64,000 nucleotides of DNA from Archangium sp. (GCA_022843845.1 JALHMW010000005.1:124001-188000); one strand, 5' to 3'. Counted from the first letter of the stretch, positions 51,159 through 60,815 are shown. The notes: generated by a model not told the origin, from the sequence alone. Program-made: numbers and translations.

Positions 51159-52016
51159 TCAGTTGAAGACGATGACGACCTTGCCCTGGGCAAGGAACGG
51201 GGGGTTCATGGAGACGAGCTTCTTCGCTTCTTCCTGCGCGAGCAGCACGTCGGCGCCGTTGGCCTTCGCCGCCTTGATCACCATCGGCTTGTCGCCGGCC
51301 TTGAGGCTCTTGCGGGCTTCGTCGAGCGACTGCACGTAGGCGGCGACGCCCGTCGTCTTCCGCGCATCGGCCGAGAGCGAGTCGACGGTGTAGAGGGGCT
51401 TTCCCGTCTCATCGAGCACGCGAGGGAGGAGCGCTGGCATCAACTTGAGGCCGCGCGCGTCGATCACCAGGCCGGTGCCGCTGCTGTCTTCCGCCTTCGC
51501 CACGGCGTCGGGCGCCTTGCTCGGCTCGGCGGGCTTCTCCACTGCCGGCTTCTCGTTGGGCTTCTTCTCCGGGCTGGCCGGCACCGCGAAGAGCTGGGTC
51601 GCGTCAGGGTCGAGGATGTCGGTCAACATCGTCACCGGAACCTCGATGTCGATCTCGACGCCGTTGTCCGAGAAGTACCGCTTGTTAGTGACCTTGTAGC
51701 CCTTGACCACACCCTCGACGCGGGCGCGAACCTCATCGGACTGCATCACGTCGTTCATCTTGCGGGTGCCGTCGACCTGAACCCCCTTCACCTGAGAGAG
51801 CAGGTTGCGGAACGCGTCGAGCAGCGCGGCGCGCTCCGCGCCAAGCCGGGCCTGCGCGGGGCTGGAGGCCTTCATGTCGGGGGCGCCAGCGCCAGTCGCG
51901 CGAACGACCTGGCCTTCCCAGTTCATGCCTTGAGGCGGACGCTGCGCGTCCTTTGGAGACTGCGCGACCGCAAACACCGACACGGCCAGCGCCACTGCCG
52001 ACACCAAACGCTTCAC
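51159..52016 (-). CDS. LPP20-family exported protein
   Basis: 285 residues, GTG start. Signal peptide MKRLVSAVALAVSVFAVAQ; no lipobox Cys, so it is probably a soluble periplasmic form. Residues 37-132 fit the LPP20 domain (ARLGAERAALLDAFRNLLSQ, VKGYKVTNKRYFSDNGVEID). The remaining 150 residues form a second alpha/beta domain (GTGLVIDARGLKLMPALLPR, SLDEARKSLKAGDKPMVIKA) often seen in FlgT/LPP20 partners. It is the first gene of the five-gene operon. Confidence 0.8.
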   Translation of the reverse strand: MKRLVSAVALAVSVFAVAQSPKDAQRPPQGMNWEGQVVRATGAGAPDMKASSPAQARLGAERAALLDAFRNLLSQVKGVQVDGTRKMNDVMQSDEVRARVEGVVKGYKVTNKRYFSDNGVEIDIEVPVTMLTDILDPDATQLFAVPASPEKKPNEKPAVEKPAEPSKAPDAVAKAEDSSGTGLVIDARGLKLMPALLPRVLDETGKPLYTVDSLSADARKTTGVAAYVQSLDEARKSLKAGDKPMVIKAAKANGADVLLAQEEAKKLVSMNPPFLAQGKVVIVFN

Positions 52017-52110
52017 GGGGACCCCCAGGAAAGTCCGACGAACGACTTGAACGATGCTCCGTACTCTACGGACGGATCGATCAGACCTTCAAGGGAACAG
52101 CAAACCCGGC

Positions 52111-52446
52111 TCAGTTCTCGACGTTGCGCGCGACGAACTGGTCGATCAGGCGGCGGTGCCGTTCGGTCAGGAGAGTGAACTTCACCCCCGAGCCTTCCTC
52201 CGACCGATCCATGTCGAGCCACTCGCGAACGACTTCACCTTCCGCGTAGATCACCTCTTCCGAGCCCGGCAGCTGGAACTGCAGGCCCACCCGCTTGCCA
52301 GCCATCTGCGGCTCGATGAGGTGCGACAGCCCCACACCTTCGCGTGAGATGTCCGACGCGCGCGTCATGTACGGGACTCCGGCCACGTACTTGTTCAAGT
52401 AGATGTCGAGAGAGACCCGGTCGTTCTTCCGCTTGTTGTTGGCCAT
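52111..52446 (-). CDS. PilZ-domain protein with intact c-di-GMP motif
   Basis: 111 residues, single PilZ domain. The binding signature is complete: RKNDR (Arg6, Arg10) and DISREG (Asp32, Ser34, Gly37). It should bind c-di-GMP and report it to motility or envelope targets. The ATG at 52446 is within the frame start. Adjacent to the LPP20 operon, whose start lies 94 bases downstream. Confidence 0.92.
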   Translation of the reverse strand: MANNKRKNDRVSLDIYLNKYVAGVPYMTRASDISREGVGLSHLIEPQMAGKRVGLQFQLPGSEEVIYAEGEVVREWLDMDRSEEGSGVKFTLLTERHRRLIDQFVARNVEN

Positions 52447-52524
52447 GCACGCTCCGTTGAGGTGACAGCTGCTGCACTGCTGCAGCGAGCTGTTGCGAAG
52501 CGTACGGACCTGATCAGCAACGTC

Positions 52525-52547
52525 AAAAAAGCCGACGAAACATCAGC
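52525..52547 (-). terminator. intrinsic terminator at the end of the metallopeptidase gene
   Basis: On the minus strand GCTGAT-GTTTC-GTCGGC (52547-52531, wobble pairs at T-G) is followed by TTTTTT (52530-52525). The stem includes the stop codon at 52543-52545. Confidence 0.65.
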
Positions 52548-54639
52548 GAACTTGCGCAGGCCGCTGATCGGAGCGTTCGGGCCCGGCGAGGGCCGCTTCG
52601 GTCGCGCGTAGGAGCGGCTCGGCGCTCACTGGAGCCCCGGCCGCGCCCGTCATCCACACGTCGGGAGCGACCGCGCCCTGTACCGACATGCGCTCGATCT
52701 CGGGCCCCACGATGCCCTTCGTGTTCACCTGCTCCTCGATCTGGAACGAGATCAGGTGACCGAGCGGGTAATTGAACAGGTACAGCGGGTAGCTGATCAT
52801 GTGGGAGTAGATGCCGAGCAGCGGCGTGTCCTTTCCTCCCAGCACGGGCGCGTAGTGCCGATTCCAGAGGTCCTTCGAGATCGCGACCGTCGCCTCACGG
52901 AGCTGGGCCGGCGTCGCCTTCGGGTGATCAGCCATCCAGTGCCAGACGGCGAGATCGACGAGGGCGACACCAGCGATCTCCCAGGTGGACCAGAAGTCGT
53001 TGAGCACGCGCAGGCGCTCCTGATCCGCCGACGGCTTGCCCAGCCCCAGCAGCTCGAGGTCCCGTGCCTGGAAGACGAAGGCGATCGCCTCGGTGAAGGC
53101 GGTGTTGGGCACGCCGGCGAGCAGGGTGTGATCGACGTCGTAGAGCGAGAAGACCTGCTCGACGTTGTGGCCGAGCTCGTGGACCGCGATGTTGTAGCCC
53201 TTGTAGTTCATGCCCTCTTTCTCGACGCGCGTGCGCAAGCGCGGGAAGTCACCGCGGCGGGCCGCCTGCATCGCGTGGCCAGCGCCGCGCGACGGGTCGA
53301 CCTTGATGCGCTCGGAGAGGTACTTTGCGCGCTCCGCCGAGAAGCCGAGGCCTTGCAGGATTCGGGGAATGTCCTTCGCGAACGCCTCGGCAGTCGGGTA
53401 CCGCGCGCGCACCTTCGCGTCGAGCTCGGCCTCGGGCACCGAGCCTCGAGGAAGGAAACCGTTGAACCAGAGGTCGGTCGGCTCGAGCGGTCTGCCCAGC
53501 CGCTTCCGAATCTCGGCCGCGACCTTCGGCACCTGCGGCGAGGTCAGCACCGCCTCGAGCAGCTGTCTGACACGGGCTTCCGGCATCTCGGCGCCGAGGG
53601 CGAAGGCGCGATCGATCGCCGACGGCGCGGTCGGCGAATACGGGTCGGCGCGCTTCTGGGCGAGGTTGTTGGCCCAGAGCCGCTGGTACCGCACGTCGGC
53701 CTCGGGCTTCGTCGACGGCGTGGTGGTGCGCGCCGGAGCGTCGGCCTCGACCGTGTTGGCCGGAGCGACGACGACCGAGTTGGTGAACGGGTTCCAGTCG
53801 AGCCGCGGGTTGTCGATCACCGCCGCGGGAATGGTCTGGGTGACGATGCGCTCCATCACCTTGATGATCGCGCGTTGACGCGGCAGGCCCTTCGGGTCGG
53901 CATACTGCGCCTTGAGCTCGTCGCGCAGGTTCCAGTGGCTGATGAGGCGTTTGCCCGACGGGAACAGGCGCTCGCCGTTCTCCGAGAGCACGTGGTGCAT
54001 CCACACGTTGTAGTCGGCGATGTAGAGGTCAGCGGCGGCCTGGGCGGCAGTGATGCCCTGCTGCACGTCGGCCGGAACACGGCGGCCAAACCGGCCACTC
54101 AGCCGGGCTTCTGCCCACTGACGGCGGCTCCAGCCCGGGCCCAGCGCGAGGCGCTGCTCGAGCGTGGTGAGGGGAAAGTTGAGGAGCGCGACGAAGCCGA
54201 GCTTCGAGGCGAAGAAGTCTTCGGTGAGGTGGGCTGACGGGTCCCACGCGGCGAAGAGCGGGTCGACCTTCTCCATCGGGCCCAGATCGAGCTCGGTCGG
54301 GCGGCGGAGCTCTCGACCGATCTCCAGCAGATGGCCGTCGACCTGCTCGAGGTTGGCCTGAAAACGAACGAACGCCGCGTCGAGCCGCGTGGGGTCTGCG
54401 ATGAAGTGTTCGGTCGCGAAGGCGCCGAGATCGCCGTCCTCGTCACGCCAGAGGGTCGCGACCTGTCGAACGCCCTGCTCCACTCGGGCTCGCGCGGCCT
54501 CACCATGCGTGGCGATCAGCCTGGCTTCGATGGCAGACGTGTTGAGCGGCTGTGCGACGAGGGTCTTCACGGGCGACACCGCCTTCGAGGCGCCGCTCGT
54601 CGCGGGGCCAGCAGCCAGGAGGATCAGGAGGAGCGACAT
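52543..54639 (-). CDS. M3-like zinc metallopeptidase, exported
   Basis: 698 residues from ATG 54639, where a signal peptide (MSLLLILLAAGPATSG) begins; the longer frame adds 49 noncoding-type residues. The active site is HELGHN at His487-His491, with Glu517 (TEAIAFVFQAR) 26 residues later as the third zinc ligand, the spacing of oligopeptidase-type gluzincins. The surrounding helices (FNYPLGHLISFQIEEQ near the C-terminus) fit that family. It probably cleaves peptides in the periplasm or outside. A terminator overlaps its stop. Confidence 0.85.
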   Translation of the reverse strand: MSLLLILLAAGPATSGASKAVSPVKTLVAQPLNTSAIEARLIATHGEAARARVEQGVRQVATLWRDEDGDLGAFATEHFIADPTRLDAAFVRFQANLEQVDGHLLEIGRELRRPTELDLGPMEKVDPLFAAWDPSAHLTEDFFASKLGFVALLNFPLTTLEQRLALGPGWSRRQWAEARLSGRFGRRVPADVQQGITAAQAAADLYIADYNVWMHHVLSENGERLFPSGKRLISHWNLRDELKAQYADPKGLPRQRAIIKVMERIVTQTIPAAVIDNPRLDWNPFTNSVVVAPANTVEADAPARTTTPSTKPEADVRYQRLWANNLAQKRADPYSPTAPSAIDRAFALGAEMPEARVRQLLEAVLTSPQVPKVAAEIRKRLGRPLEPTDLWFNGFLPRGSVPEAELDAKVRARYPTAEAFAKDIPRILQGLGFSAERAKYLSERIKVDPSRGAGHAMQAARRGDFPRLRTRVEKEGMNYKGYNIAVHELGHNVEQVFSLYDVDHTLLAGVPNTAFTEAIAFVFQARDLELLGLGKPSADQERLRVLNDFWSTWEIAGVALVDLAVWHWMADHPKATPAQLREATVAISKDLWNRHYAPVLGGKDTPLLGIYSHMISYPLYLFNYPLGHLISFQIEEQVNTKGIVGPEIERMSVQGAVAPDVWMTGAAGAPVSAEPLLRATEAALAGPERSDQRPAQVR

Positions 54640-55121
54640 GGCGCGCACCCTCGTGAAAGGCGTGAGTGCTTTCAAGCGAGAAAGCGGGCCATGGCCCTCT
54701 CGGAATCCGTACAGCCGCGCGGATGCTGGGCGAGGGACTTGCGATGGCCTCGTGCATACGAGCATCTCGTCGACGCGAATGGTCAACGCGCGACTCGGAA
54801 GACGTCAGGCAGTTCCGGCCAGCGGCTCGCGGTATCGAGGTGAGCCTGGTTTGAGCGACGCAGGCGGTCGTCACCACGCCTCCCGCACCACCAGGCCGTG
54901 AGGGGTGGCGAACGCCGGTCGGAGTCCGGGCTCTGCGGTCCTCGTGGCGGTGGCGCTGGGAGGCCACCGGAAGCGCAGCCCGACGCAAAACACATCGCCT
55001 GCTCTTCTCCGAAGATGCGGGGGAAGTTCAGGCAGACCGAGCCGAACGGACAGTCATCGAGCCACACGCTTCAGCAGGGCTGAGGAATCGAACAGAGCTG
55101 AGGGTCGATCGGAGGACCGAC
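54640..55121. other. intergenic region, no gene recognised
   Basis: 482 bases between the metallopeptidase start and the LytM stop. It must hold the promoter for the metallopeptidase. Short open frames exist on both strands (for example 54783-55067 on the minus strand), but none has a signal peptide, motif or convincing ribosome-binding site. Confidence 0.5.
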
Positions 55122-56030
55122 TCAGTCGTCGAGAATGAACTTGCGCGGGTTCTGGGCGATGCCGTTGACGCGGACTTCGTAGTGAAGGTGCGGCCCGGTG
55201 GAGCGGCCGGTGTTCCCCATCGCGGCAATGAGATCGCCTCGCTTCACGCGCTCACCCGGCTTCACCTTGATCGACGCGAGGTGGCCGAACCGCGACTTGA
55301 TGCCGTAGCCGTGGTCGATGACGACGACGTTGCCGTACCCGCCCTCGAGGCCGGCGAAGACGACAGTGCCGTCAGACGGGGCGATGATTTCTTTGCCATG
55401 CGGGCCAGCGATGTCGATGCCCGCGTGCATCACGCGCTCGTTGGTGTACGGGTCGACGCGGGAGCCGAAGTCGCTCGTCACCCACCCGCGCGTCGGCCAC
55501 ACCGACGGCACCGAGGCGAGCAGCGACTTCTGGCCCGAGAAGTAGGCCTGGAGCTCTTGCAGGCTCTGCTCCTGCCGGGTGGCTTCGGCCGAGAGCTTGT
55601 CGAGCTTCCCCAGCAGCGCCTGCGGCGATTCCTGGCCGGCAGAGCGGACGAACTGGTTCTCGCTCCCCGGTGCCGAGACGGGCTCGGTCGGGCCCATGGC
55701 GAGGTTGCGCTGGGGGTCAGAGAGCAGCGTGATGGCGCGGAGCTTCTGATCGAAGCGCTCGACGCGATCGAGGGTGCCCTGCACGTGAGAGAGCTGCTCT
55801 CGAATGACCGAGATCTCGCTTTTCAGCTTGAGGTTCTCGTCTCGCAGCGCGGGGTTCTCGTGCGCCTCGCCGACGACCGAGGTGTAGTGGACGAACAACA
55901 CGCCGCCGATCACCACCAGCACTGCGACTGCGACCAGCGCCTGCACCACCCACGCACGGCGAAGGCGGAACCTCCGCACCTCCGACTGGCGATCGGGCAC
56001 GACGATGAGGGTAAAGCTCTCGTTTGCCAA
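55122..56030 (-). CDS. M23 LytM-type peptidoglycan endopeptidase
   Basis: 302 residues; TTG start at 56030 in a TGAGG context, giving MANESFTLIVVPD, then Arg-rich residues and one TM helix (about 27-50). A coiled coil (about 60-155) precedes the LytM domain: HAGIDIAGPHG (zinc-binding His and Asp) and TGPHLHYEVRVNG (catalytic HxH). The full set of zinc ligands is present, so it should be active on cross-bridges. Membrane-anchored with the enzyme in the periplasm. The neighbouring PP2C and RecN genes do not suggest a shared pathway. Confidence 0.93.
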   Translation of the reverse strand: MANESFTLIVVPDRQSEVRRFRLRRAWVVQALVAVAVLVVIGGVLFVHYTSVVGEAHENPALRDENLKLKSEISVIREQLSHVQGTLDRVERFDQKLRAITLLSDPQRNLAMGPTEPVSAPGSENQFVRSAGQESPQALLGKLDKLSAEATRQEQSLQELQAYFSGQKSLLASVPSVWPTRGWVTSDFGSRVDPYTNERVMHAGIDIAGPHGKEIIAPSDGTVVFAGLEGGYGNVVVIDHGYGIKSRFGHLASIKVKPGERVKRGDLIAAMGNTGRSTGPHLHYEVRVNGIAQNPRKFILDD

Positions 56031-56187
56031 CGCACGGCCTCAGCGACAGGGGTGAAAACGGCGGGGCACCTTCTCCGAACGAGGCGTGCAGTGCAACAGG
56101 AATTCGACTTCGTGCGATCAGCTCAGCTTGTGCGCCAGGGCGATGCGCCGCCAGTTCCTTCAGCATCGGCACACGACGCGACAGGGT

Positions 56188-56973
56188 TCAGGCGGGAACG
56201 GCGCGAACCACGATGACGGTGATGTTGTCGTCTCCGCCGCGTTCGTTGGCGAGATCGACCAGCTTCTTTGGTGCGTCTTTCAGCTCGCTGGTCGAGATGA
56301 TCTCGCGAATTTCACGGTCCTCGACGAGGTTCGCGAGGCCGTCGGAGCACAGGATGAACGAGTCGTTGAGCTCGAGCATGATGCCCATGACATCGACCTG
56401 CACTTCTTCCTCGAACCCGACGGAGCGGGTGATGATGTTCTTGTAGCGAGAGTGACGAGCCTCGTCGGGCGTGATCATGCCCGCCTTGATCTGCTCGTTG
56501 ACGAGGGAGTGGTCTTCGCTGATCTGCTGAATGAGGTCACCACGAACCAGGTAGGCGCGTGAGTCACCGACGTGCGCGAACATGGCGTGCTGGTGCTGGA
56601 CACACAGGCTGATCACCGTGGTGCCCATGCCAGCGAGCCGGGGGTCTTCCTGGGCGGCGCGGTAGATCTCGAAGCAGGCCTTCTCGACGGCCGCGCGCAG
56701 GAAATCGGGCAGCGGCGAGTCCTGGAGCGAGGTCTCGGCCTTGAAGGGACTGGTGGGCGAGTTGCGAACGCCACGCAGCTCCTTGTCGATCGTCTCGACG
56801 GCGATGCGGCTGGCCGTACCACCCCCAGCATGGCCACCCATCCCATCGGCGACGACGAAGAGCTGCAGCTCTTCGTCGATGAGGTAGCTGTCCTCGTTAT
56901 GTGAACGCTTGCGGCCGACATCAGTGAGCCCGGCCGACAACGCCTTCAATCGCACGCCAGCGGTCTTCGACAC
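56188..56973 (-). CDS. PP2C-type Ser/Thr protein phosphatase
   Basis: About 261 residues from GTG 56973. An ATG at 57054 would overlap recN, and a GTG at 56955 is also possible. Catalytic landmarks: KRSHNEDSYL (metal Asp), VADGMGGHAGGG, VGDSRAYLVRG, LCSDGLANLV and GGDDNITVIVV. All metal-binding Asp residues are present, so it should be active. It could reverse the action of Hanks kinases such as the one at 3272. Coupled distantly to recN, 46 bases upstream. Confidence 0.93.
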   Translation of the reverse strand: MSKTAGVRLKALSAGLTDVGRKRSHNEDSYLIDEELQLFVVADGMGGHAGGGTASRIAVETIDKELRGVRNSPTSPFKAETSLQDSPLPDFLRAAVEKACFEIYRAAQEDPRLAGMGTTVISLCVQHQHAMFAHVGDSRAYLVRGDLIQQISEDHSLVNEQIKAGMITPDEARHSRYKNIITRSVGFEEEVQVDVMGIMLELNDSFILCSDGLANLVEDREIREIISTSELKDAPKKLVDLANERGGDDNITVIVVRAVPA

Positions 56974-57019
56974 GGGCCGCAGGTTAAGCGTGCAAAACGC
57001 ACCGGGCAAGGAAGCAAAT

Positions 57020-58756
57020 TCACGCAGTGCGCCGTTCGCGCGCGACCCGAACATCGCGCTTGCGTCGGGGCGAGCGCGGTGATTCGGCGCGCGCGGCCCC
57101 GGCGATCAGCACCTGCGCCGCTGCGCGGGCCTCCTTCGACACCTCGACGCCCGAGAGCATTCGCGCGAGCTCGTCGGAGCGCGCGTCGAGGGTGCCCAGG
57201 ACCTCGACCGTCGACTGAACGCGACCACCCGAGAGGTGTTTCTCGATACGCAGGTGTCGCGACGCGTGCGCAGCGACCTGCGGAAGGTGCGTGATGCAGA
57301 GCACCTGCCGGTGGGCGCTGAGGTCCTTGATCAACCGGCCCACGACATCGGCGACGGCTCCGCCCACCCCTGTGTCGACCTCATCGAGGACCGAGACCGT
57401 CACGCGCTCGGTAGCCGCCAGCACCGACTTGATGGCCAACATCACGCGAGAGGCTTCACCGCCTGACGCCGTGCGCGCGAGCGGCCTGGCAGGCTCGCCG
57501 GGGTTCGGCGCAAAGAGGAATCGCACCTGGTCGGCGCCGAGCGAGGTGGGCGCGGCGGGGAGCAGCTCGACGCTGAACCGGGCGTTCTTCAACGCCAGTC
57601 GGGCCAGCGCGTCACTCACCTTTCGCTCCAGCAGCGTGCCCGCCTCACGCCTGGCCTTCGTCAGCACCGCGGCTTCGCGGGCGAGGGCGTCGTCGAGGGT
57701 CGCGAGCTCGCGCTCGACCGCTGAGCGCAGCTCGGCCCGGCGCTCGAGGTGATCGAGCTCGGCCATGAGGGCCTCTCGCCGGCCGCTGAGCTCATCGACC
57801 GAGATGCCGTGTTTGCGGCTGAGCGTCTTGAGCAGATCGAGCCGCTCCTCCACGTCGCGCAGCCGCGAAGGGTCGAGGTCGACCTGGCCCAGGTAGCGGG
57901 TGAGCGCACGGCACCCCTCATCGAGCTCGGCCAACGAGGCGACGACGCGCTCCCTGACTGCCGCGACCGTCGGGTCGAGCTTCTCCATCTCGCCGAGCCG
58001 CTGGCCCGCTTCTCTGAGCAGATCGCTCGCGTTCACGTCACGCGACGCAAGCAGATCGTCGGCAGCGGTCGCGAGGGCCTGCAGGCGGCTTGCAGACGCC
58101 AGGCGCCGCCGTTCGTTCTCGAGTGACACCTCTTCCCCCGGCTTCGGCGTCGCGCCCTCGAGCTCCTTGACCTGGAAGCGCAGATATTCGACGCGCGAGC
58201 GAACCTCCCGCTCGTCGCCACCGAGCTCGGCAAGTCGGCCCAGGGCGTGGCGCCGCTGTTCGAAGCACGTCTGGTACCGGGCGCGGGGGCCTGCATCGGC
58301 CTCGAGGCCACCAAAGCGGTCGACCAGCGCGCGATGGTTGTCTTCGTCGTAGAGCGAGGCGTGCTCGAGCTGCCCTGCGATGTCGACGAAGCCGCGCATG
58401 ACCTGTTGAAGCACCGACACCGTCACCAGGCACCCGTTCACCCAGGCCTTGCCGCGGCCTTGCGCCGAGATCGTGCGCCGCACCAGCACGTCGTCGCCGG
58501 CCGCCTCGAGGCCCCGCTCGTCGAGCCGCGTGGAGAGCTCTGGTGAGAGCGCAAACACGCCTTCGATCGAGGCCTCTTCACAACCCGCTCTGAGCATGCC
58601 GCTGTCGGCGCGCCCACCCGCGAGCAGCATCAACGCGTCGAGCAGCATCGACTTGCCGGCCCCGGTCTCACCCGTCATCACCGTGAGCCCTGCGCCCAGC
58701 TCGACCTCGATCTCTTCGATCACTCCAAAGTTCCGCACCCGCAACGTCCGAATCAT
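57020..58756 (-). CDS. recN: DNA repair protein RecN
   Basis: 578 residues. ABC-type head with Walker A GETGAGKSML (29-38), the long coiled coil (about 155-370), signature LARTASGGEASRVMLAIKSV, Walker B VSVLDEVDTGVGG and His switch region ITHLPQVAAHA. RecN is an SMC-like protein of double-strand break repair. The ATG at 58756 follows AGGAGG. The true RecN is useful for comparison with the degenerate head protein at 6892-8811. Confidence 0.97.
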   Translation of the reverse strand: MIRTLRVRNFGVIEEIEVELGAGLTVMTGETGAGKSMLLDALMLLAGGRADSGMLRAGCEEASIEGVFALSPELSTRLDERGLEAAGDDVLVRRTISAQGRGKAWVNGCLVTVSVLQQVMRGFVDIAGQLEHASLYDEDNHRALVDRFGGLEADAGPRARYQTCFEQRRHALGRLAELGGDEREVRSRVEYLRFQVKELEGATPKPGEEVSLENERRRLASASRLQALATAADDLLASRDVNASDLLREAGQRLGEMEKLDPTVAAVRERVVASLAELDEGCRALTRYLGQVDLDPSRLRDVEERLDLLKTLSRKHGISVDELSGRREALMAELDHLERRAELRSAVERELATLDDALAREAAVLTKARREAGTLLERKVSDALARLALKNARFSVELLPAAPTSLGADQVRFLFAPNPGEPARPLARTASGGEASRVMLAIKSVLAATERVTVSVLDEVDTGVGGAVADVVGRLIKDLSAHRQVLCITHLPQVAAHASRHLRIEKHLSGGRVQSTVEVLGTLDARSDELARMLSGVEVSKEARAAAQVLIAGAARAESPRSPRRKRDVRVARERRTA

Positions 58757-58852
58757 GGCGTCCTCCTGACACTGAACACCCTATCAGGTCAGGCTGACAC
58801 GAACGAGTCTGCGGGAGACACGTCCTTTGAATTCAAGAACTTGCGAAGCTGC

Positions 58853-59998
58853 TCAGCGGGCGGCGGTCTTGGGCGCGGACAGCACCATGTCGGCTTTGTC
58901 GCCCGAGACGAGCTCACGCATCGAGTACGTGAGCACGCAGGACGACGCCTTCGACTTGACGTCCATCACCATGCAGGCGCCGACGACCTCGCGCGGGAAG
59001 GCGTCGTCGTTGTCCTGCGGGTTGAAGTGGCGATGAATCGGGGCGGTGTCGCCCGAGCGGAAGAACGTGAAGGTGTTCCCCACCTTGACGCCGTCGTCGG
59101 CGCCCTTGTCGAGGAGGACCAGGAACGACTCGGTCTGGTGGTGGGTGTAGCGCTTGGCGCCGACGAGGAGGGTCGCGCCCTTGACCTCGCGATCGTTGGC
59201 GCGAGGCGCGACGGTGCGGACGACGGACTCGCCGGCAGGGCTGACCGAGTCGCCGCGGTGAACCTCATCGAGGCTCCGGGTGATGGCGATGGTGGCGACG
59301 TTCTTCTTGGCGTCGAGGGCGATCACCTTTCCCTCGGCGACGACGCGGGTCATGTAGCCGAGCAGATCCTTGGTGCCGGGATGAAACACCTCGCCGCCGT
59401 CGCGGTAGATCACCGTGGTATCGCCGACCTTGAGGCTCTTCTTGTTCGAGGTGTCGACGTACACGGAGAAGGGAATCACGAGCATCTCGTTCTCGGCAAA
59501 GGAGCCGATGATGCGGGCGTTCTGCTCGAGCTCCTTCGTGGTGATGAACGCGATGATGGGCGCGGTGATGGAGTTCTTCGGCCGAAAGCCGATCTGCCCA
59601 GTCTTCGTCACGCCCTCGCCTTCGTCGAACAGCTGGCCCTCTTCGATGTCGGGGAGCGCGGTGCCGACCTCGACCTGGGTGGGTTGCTCATCGGCGCCAT
59701 AGAAGCGCACCATGTTGCCCGGGTAGATCCAGTGCGGGTTGGCGATGTCGGGGTTGTACGACCAGACCTTCGGCCAGTACCAGGGACTGCCGAGGAACTT
59801 CCGGGACAGATCCCACAACGTGTCACCCCGCTCGACGGTGTGAGACGCGTTGGGGGCGTCACCGCTCGCGGCGCCTGAAGGAGCGCCGGGGCTCACGGTC
59901 GCGGCCCCCTCCATGTTGGCGGCGCCCTCCTCTTCCTCTTGCGCGAAGGCAGTGGTGGCCAGCGAGATGGAGGCGACGGCGATGATCAGATGACGCAT
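58853..59998 (-). CDS. LysM-domain exported protein
   Basis: 381 residues, signal peptide MRHLIIAVASISLATTAFAQ. An acidic/Ala linker precedes a LysM domain at 53-99 (HTVERGDTLWDLSRKFLGSP, YNPDIANPHWIYPGNMVRF), a peptidoglycan-binding module. The remaining 280 residues form a beta-rich region (KSLKVGDTTVIYRDGGEVFH, GDSVSPAGESVVRTVAP, KVGNTFTFFRSGDTA) with an Ala-rich end. Its stop lies close to the end of the CpoB-like gene (overlap region 59998/60003), so the two are co-transcribed. Confidence 0.88.
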   Translation of the reverse strand: MRHLIIAVASISLATTAFAQEEEEGAANMEGAATVSPGAPSGAASGDAPNASHTVERGDTLWDLSRKFLGSPWYWPKVWSYNPDIANPHWIYPGNMVRFYGADEQPTQVEVGTALPDIEEGQLFDEGEGVTKTGQIGFRPKNSITAPIIAFITTKELEQNARIIGSFAENEMLVIPFSVYVDTSNKKSLKVGDTTVIYRDGGEVFHPGTKDLLGYMTRVVAEGKVIALDAKKNVATIAITRSLDEVHRGDSVSPAGESVVRTVAPRANDREVKGATLLVGAKRYTHHQTESFLVLLDKGADDGVKVGNTFTFFRSGDTAPIHRHFNPQDNDDAFPREVVGACMVMDVKSKASSCVLTYSMRELVSGDKADMVLSAPKTAAR

Positions 59999-60002
59999 GG
60001 GT

Positions 60003-60815
60003 TCATTCCTTCTGTGATGCGGAGGCGAGGCGAGACTGGGCGAGCGTGGCGGCCTGCGTGCCCGGATAGGTGGCGACGATCTTCTCCCAGGTCGCGCGCG
60101 CGTCGGCCTGGCGGTTGAGGCGGGAGCGACAGTCGGCGAGCTTCATCATCGAGTCGAGGGTCGCATCTCCGGCGGGGTACTGACGAATGGCCTGCTCGAG
60201 CAGCGTCTCGGCGTCCTTGAACTCGCGCGCCGCCATCAGCCCCACCGCTGCGTAATAGAGCGCGTTGTCGGCGCGCGGGTGTTTGGGCCACTCGCGGGCG
60301 AACTGCTGGAGCTGCGCGATGCCGCCCTCGGGGTTGCCGGTCTTGAGCGCGTCGACGCCGAGAAGGTACTGCTGCTCGAGGAAGGCGTTCTCGGTCGCGT
60401 CGGGTGCGTCAGCCGGAAGCTCGACCGCGGGGGCGAGCTCGTCGACGATCGCGACGGGAGGCTCGACGACCTCGACCTCGGTGGACAACCTCGGCGCCGA
60501 TTCCTTCTTCGGCTTCATTTTCACGACGGTGAGCGCGGGCACGTCGTCACGGGAGGCTGTTGGCGCTGCGCTCGTCGACCCGCTCGCGGACGAAGGCGCG
60601 GTCTTCGGGCTCGCGGCGGCGGGCCGTGGCGCGGGGCGGGCTCCCTTGAGATCAGCCTCCATCGCCTCGAGGCGCGACTCGATGCGCGCGTTCTCGGCGC
60701 GGAGCGCGCGCACCGACGCCAGCAGCTCGGCGTGCTCGGCGCGAGAGACCTGATCGGTCGCGCACGCGCAGAGCGCGGCGGACAGAATGGCGAGGAGAAG
60801 TCGAATGGCCTTCAA
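60003..60815 (-). CDS. CpoB/YbgF-like TPR lipoprotein
   Basis: About 270 residues from TTG 60815 (another TTG at 60845 is possible). Lipoprotein-like signal (LLAILSAALCAC). A coiled coil (ATDQVSRAEHAELLASVRAL, ENARIESRLEAMEADLK), an Ala/Pro/Ser linker, then TPR repeats (LEQQYLLGVDALKTGNPEGG, RADNALYYAAVGLMAAREFK). The layout is that of CpoB, which couples Tol-Pal and peptidoglycan synthesis at division. No tol genes are next to it in the window. It is upstream of the LysM gene, so both may act at the wall. Confidence 0.85.
   Translation of the reverse strand: MKAIRLLLAILSAALCACATDQVSRAEHAELLASVRALRAENARIESRLEAMEADLKGARPAPRPAAASPKTAPSSASGSTSAAPTASRDDVPALTVVKMKPKKESAPRLSTEVEVVEPPVAIVDELAPAVELPADAPDATENAFLEQQYLLGVDALKTGNPEGGIAQLQQFAREWPKHPRADNALYYAAVGLMAAREFKDAETLLEQAIRQYPAGDATLDSMMKLADCRSRLNRQADARATWEKIVATYPGTQAATLAQSRLASASQKE

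Noticed and set aside
54783-55067. A minus-strand frame of 94 codons in the intergenic gap.
   Set aside because: No ribosome-binding site, no domain, Arg/Pro-rich composition typical of noncoding high-GC DNA.
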